A DNA stretch of 64,000 nucleotides. Source: Nocardioides humilatus (GTDB lineage Bacteria > Actinomycetota > Actinomycetes > Propionibacteriales > Nocardioidaceae). The translations under genes were made by a program, and so were the position numbers. Location of the stretch: positions 62,001-126,000 of the forward strand of contig NZ_VUJV01000001.1 of assembly GCF_008373755.1 (NCBI RefSeq), given 5' to 3'. Below the pieces are notes generated by a model that saw only the letters and a list, made by a program, of their open reading frames with translations, made no database searches and was not told where the DNA came from. This document shows, piece by piece, positions 57,481 to 64,000 of this stretch (its first letter is position 1; each line of letters starts with the position of its first letter).

Positions 57481-57876
57481 ATGACCCAGGTGCCCTCGGC
57501 GGAGTCCGCTGTCCAGTTCACCGTCACCGACGCCGACACGGCGATCGCGGTCGGGTCCGGGAGCCTCGCGGTGCTCGGCACGCCGCGACTGCTGGCCTGG
57601 TGCGAGGCCGCCACCTGCGCGGCGATCGAGCCGACCCTCGCCGAGGGAGAGACGAGCGTCGGCACCCGGGTCCAGCTCGAGCACCTCGCGGCGAGCGCCG
57701 TCGGCCAGCAGGTCGAGGTCACCGCCCGGCTCGCCTACGCCGACGGACGACTGCGCCGCTTCTCGGTCGCCGCGCGCAACATCGGCCCCGAAGGACCGGG
57801 CGCGCTCGTCGGCAGCGGTGAGGTGACCCGGGTCGTCGTCGACGCTGCTCGCTTCATGGCCCGGATTTCCGGCTGA
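57481..57876 (+). CDS. FlK-like acyl-CoA thioesterase
   Basis: 131 residues, hot-dog fold. Thr34, Glu42 and His68 (GTPRL; CEAAT; LEHLAAS) have the spacings 8 and 26, the same as the catalytic Thr42/Glu50/His76 of fluoroacetyl-CoA thioesterase FlK as I recall it. GETSVGTRVQLEHLAAS is the usual family signature. Probably hydrolyses a small acyl-CoA. It follows the ThDP enzyme by 10 bases, so the two may share a metabolite. Confidence 0.82.
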   Translation: MTQVPSAESAVQFTVTDADTAIAVGSGSLAVLGTPRLLAWCEAATCAAIEPTLAEGETSVGTRVQLEHLAASAVGQQVEVTARLAYADGRLRRFSVAARNIGPEGPGALVGSGEVTRVVVDAARFMARISG

Positions 57877-57922
57877 CCTCTCCGTTTGAGAGACTGGGGC
57901 GTTACCGACTTCAGGAGGAACC

Positions 57923-57997
57923 ATGGGCAAGACCGGCCGCAAGCGCCGCTCACGCCGCAAGAAGGGCGCGAACCACGGCAAGCGCCCCAACTGCTGA
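57923..57997 (+). CDS. Ribosomal protein bL37 (24 residues)
   Basis: MGKTGRKRRSRRKKGANHGK, then RPNC: half of the residues are Arg or Lys, with an ideal AGGAGG ribosome site 4 bases before the ATG. It matches the small actinobacterial 50S protein bL37 first seen in mycobacterial ribosomes. Followed by a strong terminator. Easy to miss in automatic gene calling. Confidence 0.85.
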   Translation: MGKTGRKRRSRRKKGANHGKRPNC

Positions 57998-58014
57998 GTG
58001 CAGCCGAAAGACTG

Positions 58015-58044
58015 AGCCCCCGGACCGTCACGGTCACGGGGGCT
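58015..58044. terminator. Terminator between bL37 and rsrA
   Basis: AGCCCCCG.../...CGGGGGCT stem with inner GACCGT-CA-CGGTC pairs; 17 bases after bL37 and 15 before the end of convergent rsrA. Probably works in both directions. Confidence 0.75.
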
Positions 58045-58059
58045 TCGTCGTCATCGGGG

Positions 58060-58389
58060 TCAGCCCTCGGTGATCTCGACCTTGATCTCCTGGATCCGGA
58101 TCCGGATCCGGTCACTCAACTCGGTCGGGGCGACCTCGGAGCAGGACCGGGCCACGAGGGCCTTGACCGTGCGCTGCAGGTCGTACTTCTCCAGGCACGG
58201 GTTGCACGTGTCGATGTGGGCTCGTACGACGGCACAGTCGCCAGCCTCGAGCTCGTTGTCGATCAGGCGCATGATCCGCTCGAGGAAGTCGGCACACTCC
58301 TCGTTGCTGGGACCGTTGTCGTGCCCGGTGTGCCCGGTGTGCCCGGTGTGCCCGGTGTGCCCGGTGTGCCCGGTGTGATCGTGCGTCAT
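58060..58389 (-). CDS. rsrA: Mycothiol system anti-sigma-R factor RsrA, His-rich N-terminus
   Basis: 109 residues. Zinc/redox centre: Cys32, His58, Cys62, Cys65 (AHIDTCNPC). The spacings 26, 4 and 3 equal those of Streptomyces RsrA (Cys11, His37, Cys41, Cys44). Extra N-terminal tail: MTHD, then six HTG units and HD, adding 21 residues. Under oxidation the cysteines form a disulfide, zinc leaves and SigR is freed. The start overlaps the sigR stop by one base. Confidence 0.93.
   Translation of the reverse strand: MTHDHTGHTGHTGHTGHTGHTGHDNGPSNEECADFLERIMRLIDNELEAGDCAVVRAHIDTCNPCLEKYDLQRTVKALVARSCSEVAPTELSDRIRIRIQEIKVEITEG
58321..58374 (-). repeat. Six identical 9-base tandem units coding HTG in rsrA
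   Basis: Unit GTGCCCGGT on the plus strand (ACCGGGCAC on minus), six perfect copies, 54 bases. Perfect identity suggests recent slippage; unit length keeps frame. Confidence 0.95.
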
Positions 58390-59006
58390 CAGCGGCCTCC
58401 CTGGACCGGAGCGTCGCCACCCGAGCGGACGTAGTCGGAGAGCATGTCGCGCAGCTGTCGCCGGCCGCGGTGGAGCCGGGACATGACCGTCCCGATCGGC
58501 GTGTCCATGATCTCGGCGATCTCCTTGTAGGCGAAGCCCTCCACGTCAGCGAGGTAGACGGCGAGCCGGAACTCCTCGGGGAGCCGCTGCAGCGCGTCCT
58601 TCACCTGGCTGTCGGGAAGGTGCTCGAGTGCCTCCATCTCGGCGGACTTCAGCCCGCTCGAGGTGTGGGACTCGGCGCGCGCGAGCTGCCAGTCCTCGAC
58701 GTCCTCGGACATCGACTGCTGCGGCTGGCGCTGCTTCTTGCGGTAGGTGTTGATGAAGGTGTTGGTCAGGATCCGGTAGAGCCAGGCCTTGAGGTTGGTG
58801 CCGGGCTTGAACTGGTGGAAGGCCGAGTAGGCCTTGGCGAACGTCTCCTGGACCAGGTCCTCGGCATCGGCGGGGTTGCGGGTCATGCGCATCGCCGCGG
58901 AGTAGAGCTGGTCGAGGTAGGGCAGGGCGTCGCGCTCAAAGCGCGCGGCCCGGTCCTCGGCGGACTCGGTCGCGACGTCGATGTCGATGTCAGAGGTCTC
59001 GGTCAT
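58389..59006 (-). CDS. sigR: ECF sigma factor SigR (RpoE-type)
   Basis: 205 residues. Sigma-70 region 2 ([23 protein letters not shown] and [15 protein letters not shown]) and region 4 ([39 protein letters not shown] split across about 150-190). Orthologue of Streptomyces SigR and mycobacterial SigH; controls thiol-oxidative stress response with RsrA. ATG at 59006 gives the usual start MTETSDID. A SigR-type promoter lies upstream, so it is probably autoregulated. Confidence 0.93.
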   Translation of the reverse strand: MTETSDIDIDVATESAEDRAARFERDALPYLDQLYSAAMRMTRNPADAEDLVQETFAKAYSAFHQFKPGTNLKAWLYRILTNTFINTYRKKQRQPQQSMSEDVEDWQLARAESHTSSGLKSAEMEALEHLPDSQVKDALQRLPEEFRLAVYLADVEGFAYKEIAEIMDTPIGTVMSRLHRGRRQLRDMLSDYVRSGGDAPVQGGR

Positions 59007-59069
59007 TGCCCCCCACGATAGTGGGGTCGCCACGTCTGGGCGTTCGAGGACCGCGATCATGCTGGTCCT

Positions 59070-59095
59070 AACCGGTCAGCGGACCGCTCCATTCC
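59070..59095 (-). promoter_or_regulatory. SigR-type autoregulatory promoter
   Basis: On the minus strand GGAAT, 18 bases, GTT: an exact match to the SigR consensus. The -10 end lies about 64 bases before the sigR ATG, and the -35 side overlaps the stop codon of the alpha/beta hydrolase. Confidence 0.8.
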
Positions 59096-59741
59096 CGACG
59101 ATCTCGCGGACGATCCACTCCAGCGTCGCCTCAACCACGATGCCCATCGCGTCGTCCTGGGTGATCGCCGACCGCTTCGGGACCTTGAGGCTGTGGTCGC
59201 CATCGGGCACCACGGCGAGGTCGGTGCGGCTCGGCAGCGGGTCAGGAAACTCGCCAGGCCCGCCGAACGGGTCGTTCTCGCCCTGGATCACCAGCGTCGG
59301 CACACCGGCGTCGACCAGCTCGTCGAGCCGTGACCGCTCGGGCTTGCCCGGCGGGTGCAGCGGGAAGGAGAGCGCGAGGCACCCGGCCGCGCTCAGCCCC
59401 TTGGCCGACCGGCACGCCGAGCGCGCCCCGGCCGAGCGGCCGCCCAAGATGATCGGGGTGCGCACCCGCACGGCGTCGACGGCTGCCCGGAGCCCGACGT
59501 CGAGCGTCGCCGGCGGGGTGGCCACCTTGCGGCCGGCCCGTCGCCACGGCTGCTCGAAGAGCATCACGGTGACGCCTGAGCGGGGCAGATAGGTCGCCAG
59601 CGCGGTGAGGTCGAGCGCGTCAATCCCGCCGCCCGCGCCGTGGCTGAGCACGACCGTGGCGATCGGCCTCGGCGCCCGGTGGGTCACCAACCGGCCCTCG
59701 CCCACCGGCGTCGGGATGATCCGCTCCTCGATCCGCGTCAC
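59076..59741 (-). CDS. Alpha/beta-fold hydrolase
   Basis: 221 residues. Oxyanion HGAGGG, nucleophile Ser in GGRSAGAR, Asp/His region VIQGENDPFGG and GDHSLKV. Belongs to the KANL3/Tex30-type alpha/beta hydrolases. GTG overlaps the SRAP stop by 4 bases. Substrate unknown; between SRAP and sigR it may be in a stress regulon. Confidence 0.8.
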   Translation of the reverse strand: MTRIEERIIPTPVGEGRLVTHRAPRPIATVVLSHGAGGGIDALDLTALATYLPRSGVTVMLFEQPWRRAGRKVATPPATLDVGLRAAVDAVRVRTPIILGGRSAGARSACRSAKGLSAAGCLALSFPLHPPGKPERSRLDELVDAGVPTLVIQGENDPFGGPGEFPDPLPSRTDLAVVPDGDHSLKVPKRSAITQDDAMGIVVEATLEWIVREIVGNGAVR

Positions 59742-60475
59742 AGCAGGGTCTCCTCGAAGGGGATCGGCTCGACGAGCTCGGGGCCGTTGTTGCGGACGTT
59801 GCCGACCGCGGTCGAGACCGGGAAGGCCTGGAGTCCGCCCTGTTGGGCTGGCACGAGCAGGTCGAGGAGCTGGTCCTTCGGCGTGGTCGGGTCGAGCCAC
59901 GCACCACGACGATCACGCGTGAGCAGGAGCGGCATCCGGTCGTGGATGCGGCCGGCCTCGTCGGTCGCCTCCGTCGTCAGCACCGTGCAGGTCCAGCGGA
60001 ACTGCTCCGGATCATCGTCAGGGCGCGTCGGGTCCTTCCAGATCTCGTAGAGACCCGCCATCGCCATCACCGACCCGTCCTTGGGCGTGATGAAGAAGGG
60101 CTGCTTCGCGAATTTGGGAGTCTTCCCGCCCTTGATCTCGTTCTGCGTCTCGTACCACTCGAAGTAGCCGTCGGCCGGCAGCAGGCAGCGACGCCCGCCG
60201 AAGGCCCGGCGGAAGGCCGGCTTCTCCGCGACCGTCTCCATCCGCGCGTTGATCATGCGGCTGCCGATCGAGGGGTCCTTCGCCCAGAACGGCACCAGTC
60301 CCCAGCGCAGCGCGCGGAGCTGTCGCTCGTCGTCGCGCTCGAGGACGGCGTAGACCTCCTTGGTCGGAGCGACGTTGTAGTCGGGAGGAATCACCTGGTC
60401 GAGCCGGGTGTCGACGACCTCGAACTCCTCGGCGAGGTCCTCAGGGCTCCGGCTGGAGGCGTAGCGCCCACACAT
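59738..60475 (-). CDS. SRAP/HMCES family protein (abasic-site DNA-protein crosslinker)
   Basis: 245 residues. Cys2 (MCGRYAS) is the conserved catalytic residue that crosslinks abasic ssDNA; also NARMETVAEKPAF and GYFEWYE with the glutamate. Homologue of E. coli YedK and M. tuberculosis Rv3226c. ATG at 60475 has TAGGTT 7 bases upstream (leaderless). The upstream part of the frame is out of context. Confidence 0.92.
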   Translation of the reverse strand: MCGRYASSRSPEDLAEEFEVVDTRLDQVIPPDYNVAPTKEVYAVLERDDERQLRALRWGLVPFWAKDPSIGSRMINARMETVAEKPAFRRAFGGRRCLLPADGYFEWYETQNEIKGGKTPKFAKQPFFITPKDGSVMAMAGLYEIWKDPTRPDDDPEQFRWTCTVLTTEATDEAGRIHDRMPLLLTRDRRGAWLDPTTPKDQLLDLLVPAQQGGLQAFPVSTAVGNVRNNGPELVEPIPFEETLL

Positions 60476-60482
60476 GGCGATC

Positions 60483-60488
60483 AACCTA
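60483..60488 (-). promoter_or_regulatory. -10 element (TAGGTT) for leaderless SRAP gene
   Basis: TAGGTT, 7 bases, then ATG 60475. Confidence 0.6.
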
Positions 60489-60551
60489 TCGCCCAGCACC
60501 GACCTGTCGCGGGCCCTGCATGGCGCCGCCCCGAACGGGTACCGCCCCCAC

Positions 60552-61085
60552 ATGGCCCTGAGCAGACTTCTCGCCCGCCCGCTCCTCGGAGCGTTCTTCG
60601 TGACCAGCGGCATCGACTCGCTGCGCAACGCCGACACCCTGGCGCAGGACGCGAAGCCGGTGACCGACCGGTTCGTCCCCTTCGTCGAGCGAGCCACCCC
60701 TGACGGCACCCCGGTGCCGACCAACCCCGCGACGTGGGTGCGCATCAACGGCGGCATCCAGCTCGCCGCCGCTGCCGCGCTCGTCACCGGTCACTTCCCG
60801 CGGGTCGCTTCGGGCGTCCTCGCCGCGACGCTCGTGCCGTCGACCGCTTCGCGCTACCGCTTCTGGGAGGCGTCCGACCCCGACGAGCGGCGCCAGCAGC
60901 TCACCCACTTCTTCAAGAACGTCTCCCTCACCGGCGGGCTCCTCATCGCCGCCGGCGACACCGAGGGCCGCCCCGGACTGGTCTGGCGCGCGCGTCGGGT
61001 CGCCAAGGACGCGCGCCGCGAGGCCGGGCACCTGGCCCACGAGGCCCGGCGTGAGGCGAAGCTCGTCAAGGCCCAGCTCACCTGA
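60552..61085 (+). CDS. DoxX family membrane protein
   Basis: 177 residues. Opening hydrophobic run LLARPLLGAFFVTSGIDSLRN is the DoxX start; spans near 68-85 and 92-108, and a basic helical tail (RRVAKDARREAGHLAHEARREAKL). DoxX-type proteins act in thiol/oxidative stress (with SodA and SseA in mycobacteria). ATG at 60552; earlier in-frame codons lie inside the SRAP promoter. Confidence 0.82.
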   Translation: MALSRLLARPLLGAFFVTSGIDSLRNADTLAQDAKPVTDRFVPFVERATPDGTPVPTNPATWVRINGGIQLAAAAALVTGHFPRVASGVLAATLVPSTASRYRFWEASDPDERRQQLTHFFKNVSLTGGLLIAAGDTEGRPGLVWRARRVAKDARREAGHLAHEARREAKLVKAQLT

Positions 61086-61127
61086 CCCGGCGCTCAAGAC
61101 ACGGGGCCCTCTAGACTTCGGCGGGTC

Positions 61128-62435
61128 ATGACCACTCCCGCCATCGGGCACACCGACCTCTGGCCCGCCCCTGCGGCGACCGCGCCGGTCGACCTGACGG
61201 TGGCACTGCCCGGCAGCAAGTCGCTGACCAACCGCGCACTGGTGCTGGCAGCCCTGGCCGACGGGCCGTCCGTCGTACGACGGGCACTCCGCTCACGTGA
61301 CACCGAGCTGATGGCACGCGCGCTGACGTCCTTGGGCGCTGTGGTGGACACGAACGGCGACGACTGGTCGGTGACTCCCCTGGCAACGACCGCCTCCCCG
61401 GTCGCCGCCGAGGTCGACTGCGGGCTCGCCGGCACGGTGATGCGGTTCGTCCCGCCGGTCGCCGGACTCGTCAACGGGACGGCCGCCTTCGACGGCGACC
61501 CGCACATGCGCAACCGTCCGGTCGGCGAGGTGCTGGTCGCCCTCACCGCGCTCGGCATGCGGATCGACGACGAGGGTCGCGGCTCGCTGCCCTTCACCGT
61601 TTCCGGCAACTGCACGGTGCCGGGCGGCACGGTCGTGATCGACGCCTCGGCCTCGTCGCAGTTCGTGTCCGCACTACTGCTGGCCGGGGCGCGCTACGAC
61701 CACGGCGTCGACGTACGCCACGACGGCAAGCCGATCCCGTCGCTCCCCCACATCGAGATGACGATCGCGATGCTGCGCGACCGCGGTGTGGCGGTCGACG
61801 ACTCCGACGCCAACCGGTGGTCGGTCGCGCCCGGGCCCATCGCCGCGCACGACGAGGCGATCGAGCCGGACCTGTCCAACGCCGCGCCCTTCTTGGCGCT
61901 CGCGGCCGTCTCGGGCGGCGCGGTGACGGTCCGCGACTGGCCGGCCGCGACCACTCAGGCCGGCGACGCGCTCCGCGACCTCCTCGCCCAGATGGGCTGC
62001 ACCGTCGAGCAGGTCACGGAGGGACTCCGGGTCACCGGTCCGGTCGGCGGGCGCCGCGGCCTGCTGGGGATCGACGCCGACCTGCACGACGTCGGCGAGC
62101 TCGCACCGGCGATCGCTGCGCTCTGCGCGCTCGCCTCCACTCCCTCGCACCTGCGGGGGATCGCGCACATCCGCGGTCACGAGACCGACCGGCTCGCGGC
62201 CTTGGCTGCCGAGCTCGGCGGCCTCGGCGCCGACGTGACCGAGCACCCCGACGGGCTCTCGATCCGGCCCGCCGAGCTGAGCGGCGGCGTCTTCCACACC
62301 TACGCCGATCACCGGATGGCTCACGCCGGCGTCATCGTCGGCGCGGCCGTGTCGGGTGTCCTGGTCGAGGACGTCGCGACGACGAGCAAGACCTTCCCCG
62401 ACTTCCCCGGTTTCTGGGCTTCCCTCCTGTCATGA
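61128..62435 (+). CDS. aroA: 5-enolpyruvylshikimate-3-phosphate synthase
   Basis: 435 residues. PEP/shikimate motifs: [10 protein letters not shown] at the start, GLAGTVMRF (LGNAGTA-type), [13 protein letters not shown], and C-terminal DHRMAH. Joins PEP and shikimate-3-phosphate. Glyphosate class not assigned. TAGACT lies 10 bases before the ATG, giving a very short leader. Overlaps rsgA by 4 bases. Confidence 0.95.
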   Translation: MTTPAIGHTDLWPAPAATAPVDLTVALPGSKSLTNRALVLAALADGPSVVRRALRSRDTELMARALTSLGAVVDTNGDDWSVTPLATTASPVAAEVDCGLAGTVMRFVPPVAGLVNGTAAFDGDPHMRNRPVGEVLVALTALGMRIDDEGRGSLPFTVSGNCTVPGGTVVIDASASSQFVSALLLAGARYDHGVDVRHDGKPIPSLPHIEMTIAMLRDRGVAVDDSDANRWSVAPGPIAAHDEAIEPDLSNAAPFLALAAVSGGAVTVRDWPAATTQAGDALRDLLAQMGCTVEQVTEGLRVTGPVGGRRGLLGIDADLHDVGELAPAIAALCALASTPSHLRGIAHIRGHETDRLAALAAELGGLGADVTEHPDGLSIRPAELSGGVFHTYADHRMAHAGVIVGAAVSGVLVEDVATTSKTFPDFPGFWASLLS

Positions 62436-63451
62436 GCGGCCGGTACGGCGAGCACGACGTCGAGCACTACGAGCGGCCCCGTCGTCGTACTCGCCCTCGC
62501 ACCAAGGACCGCCCCACCTACGCCGACGCCGTGGACGCGCTCGTCGTCACCGTCGACCGCGGCCGCTTCACCCTCGACATCGAGGGCCGCCGCGTGATGG
62601 CGATGAAGGCCCGGCCCCTGGGGCGCAAGGGCGTGATCGTGGGCGACCGGGTGCGGGTGGTCGGCGATGTGTCGGGGGCCGACGGGAGCCTGGCGCGGAT
62701 CGTCGAGGTGGTCGAGCGGAGCACGGTGCTGCGCCGTACTGCCGACGACGACGACCCCGTCGAGCGGGTGCTCGTCGCCAACGCGACCCAGCTGGTCGTC
62801 GTCACCGCTCTGGCCGACCCCGAGCCGCGCACGCGGTGGATCGACCGCGCCCTGGTCGCCGCCTACGACGCCGGCCTGACGCCGCTGCTCTGCCTGACGA
62901 AGGCCGACCTCGAGGACCCCGAGACCCTGCTGGTGACCTACCGATCGCTCGGGGTGCCCTGGATCGTGACGAGCCGCGACGCCGATCGCTCCATCGTCGG
63001 CATCGACGCGGTCCGGGAGCGGCTGGCCGGACAGACGTCCGTGCTGATCGGGCAGAGCGGCGTCGGCAAGTCCACCTTGGTCAACGCGCTGGTGCCCGAC
63101 GCGCGCCGCGAGACCGGCCACGTCAACGCGGTGACCGGCCAGGGCCGGCACACCTCAACGTCCGCGATCATGCTCGAGCTGCCCGACCCCGACTCCGACA
63201 GCCGGGCCGGCTGGATCATCGACACCCCCGGCATCCGCTCGTTCGGGCTCGCCCACGTGCAGCCCGAGCACCTGATCGAGGCCTTCCCCGACCTCGACGA
63301 GATGACCGAGGAGTGCCCGCGCGGCTGCACCCACGCCGACGCCGAGCCCGAGTGCGGCCTCGACGAGGCCCTCGCGCGTGGCGAGGCCGACCCCGAGCGG
63401 GTCGCGTCCTTCCGCCGCCTCCTCGCTGCCCGGTCGGTCACCGACTACTGA
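62432..63451 (+). CDS. rsgA: Ribosome small-subunit GTPase RsgA
   Basis: 339 residues: N-terminal OB fold (about 38-100), circularly permuted GTPase with TKAD, P-loop GQSGVGKST and DTPG(I), and the C-terminal zinc site [14 protein letters not shown]. Late 30S assembly factor. ATG overlaps the aroA stop (ATGA). The aroA-rsgA pair is seen in M. tuberculosis as well. Confidence 0.95.
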   Translation: MSGRYGEHDVEHYERPRRRTRPRTKDRPTYADAVDALVVTVDRGRFTLDIEGRRVMAMKARPLGRKGVIVGDRVRVVGDVSGADGSLARIVEVVERSTVLRRTADDDDPVERVLVANATQLVVVTALADPEPRTRWIDRALVAAYDAGLTPLLCLTKADLEDPETLLVTYRSLGVPWIVTSRDADRSIVGIDAVRERLAGQTSVLIGQSGVGKSTLVNALVPDARRETGHVNAVTGQGRHTSTSAIMLELPDPDSDSRAGWIIDTPGIRSFGLAHVQPEHLIEAFPDLDEMTEECPRGCTHADAEPECGLDEALARGEADPERVASFRRLLAARSVTDY

Positions 63452-63457
63452 GGTTGA

Positions 63458-63925
63458 TCAGCCCTTGACGCCGTACCAGGCGACCTGGGCACCGGCGTCG
63501 CCGGTGAGGACGACCCACACCAGGGTCAGCACGGCGAGGACTGCCATCAGCGCGCTGAGGGCGACGAGCACCGGACCCTTGCGGGTGTGCCACCACATCG
63601 TCGCCCACGTGACGACGGCGAAGCCGGTCGTCAGGAGACGGAGCGTCTCGGCCCGGTCCTCGTGCTTCTCCAGAAGGGCGTGCAACGGACCGCCGTAGGT
63701 ATTGGCCTCGGTGAGGTCCTCACCGCTCAGGTAGGCGGCCCAGACCGCTCCGACGACGACCGTCGCGAGGACGGCGAGCGGCCAACGGAGCCAGTCGCGC
63801 CACTTCGGGACCGCCGCGTAGGCGATGCCGGCGAGGGCCGCGATCGGACCGAGGACCACGACAGCGTGCACGACGAGTGCGTGAAGAGGAAGGCCGTTGA
63901 TCTCCATGACGAGTGAGTGCATCAC
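63458..63925 (-). CDS. DUF2231 membrane protein
   Basis: 155 residues and four membrane spans. ING(L)PLHALVVHAVVVLGPIAAL with two histidines in the first span is the DUF2231 signature (haem-like or metal-like pair is speculation). GTG 63925, ATG 63922 and ATG 63907 are all possible starts; homology starts at the last. Convergent with rsgA, 6-base gap. Confidence 0.8.
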   Translation of the reverse strand: MMHSLVMEINGLPLHALVVHAVVVLGPIAALAGIAYAAVPKWRDWLRWPLAVLATVVVGAVWAAYLSGEDLTEANTYGGPLHALLEKHEDRAETLRLLTTGFAVVTWATMWWHTRKGPVLVALSALMAVLAVLTLVWVVLTGDAGAQVAWYGVKG

Positions 63926-64000
63926 ACGTTCCTGTACGCAGGCTGTGGGCGCGCGGTTCAGCCCTCAGCCCGGCAAGATCACGCCGGGGCAATAGTGTGA
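63926..64000. other. Right edge; no gene seen
   Basis: 75 bases with no coding evidence. TAGTGT near 63993 could be the -10 of a rightward gene starting just past the edge. Confidence 0.3.

Noticed and set aside
58321-58374. CRISPR-like short repeats
   Set aside because: Units are 9 bases, contiguous with no spacers and in frame in rsrA.

Overview
The window is chromosomal DNA of a high-GC actinobacterium. The gene order (argS-lysA-hom-thrC-thrB-rho-rpmE-prfA-prmC-sua5-wecA-atp operon), a mycothiol-type anti-sigma factor, WhiB1, PdtaS, an E1-E2 fused 2-oxoglutarate dehydrogenase, nickel superoxide dismutase, many GTG starts and many leaderless -10 elements fit Actinomycetia. A Nocardioidaceae member is my best guess, from codon use, gene content and gene order; no 16S rRNA gene is present to confirm it. 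I see no prophage, IS element or CRISPR array; this is mostly core genome with a few accessory cassettes.

Layout. 1-8.2 kb: a SARP/AfsR-type regulator cut by the left edge, a divergent covalent-flavin oxidase, a SWIM-SNF2 helicase and a lipoprotein. 8.2-29.2 kb, minus strand: one long housekeeping run, transcribed from argS down to the ATP synthase genes and a DUF2550 gene. A tRNA-Arg(CCG) gene sits divergently beside argS. 29.4-33.4 kb: a three-gene cassette with a split PEP-synthase-type dikinase (phosphohistidine subunit, ATP-grasp subunit) overlapping an MFS exporter. 33.3-36.8 kb: an NlpC/P60 hydrolase under a c-di-AMP riboswitch, an unknown membrane protein, an LCP protein and a lipoprotein. 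36.9-42.3 kb: the kgd gene and small genes of uncertain role. 42.3-46.4 kb: a membrane desaturase with its ferredoxin reductase, a divergent TetR regulator with a perfect operator, and a PhaC-like hydrolase.

46.4-50.3 kb: an MFS pump, an MDR oxidoreductase and a malic enzyme. 50.4-52.4 kb: the nickel SOD and its maturation protease, with SOD translationally coupled to an RsbW/SigF-type stress switch. 52.4-55.7 kb: whiB1 with a CRP-like site, the PdtaS kinase and a DUF2785 protein. 55.8-58.0 kb: a ThDP enzyme, a FlK-type thioesterase and the 24-residue ribosomal protein bL37. 58.0-59.1 kb: sigR-rsrA with an autoregulatory-type SigR promoter and an unusual six-copy His-Thr-Gly repeat in RsrA. 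59.1-64 kb: hydrolase, SRAP, DoxX, aroA, rsgA and a DUF2231 gene.

The redox theme of the right half is notable: NiSOD, SigF, WhiB1, SigR/RsrA, SRAP, desaturase and flavodoxin-type electron transfer lie within 20 kb. The neighbourhood whiB1-pdtaS-rsrA-sigR-SRAP-aroA-rsgA resembles the M. tuberculosis Rv3219-Rv3228 region as I remember it. The most unusual item is the split dikinase plus exporter cassette at 29.4-33.4 kb.
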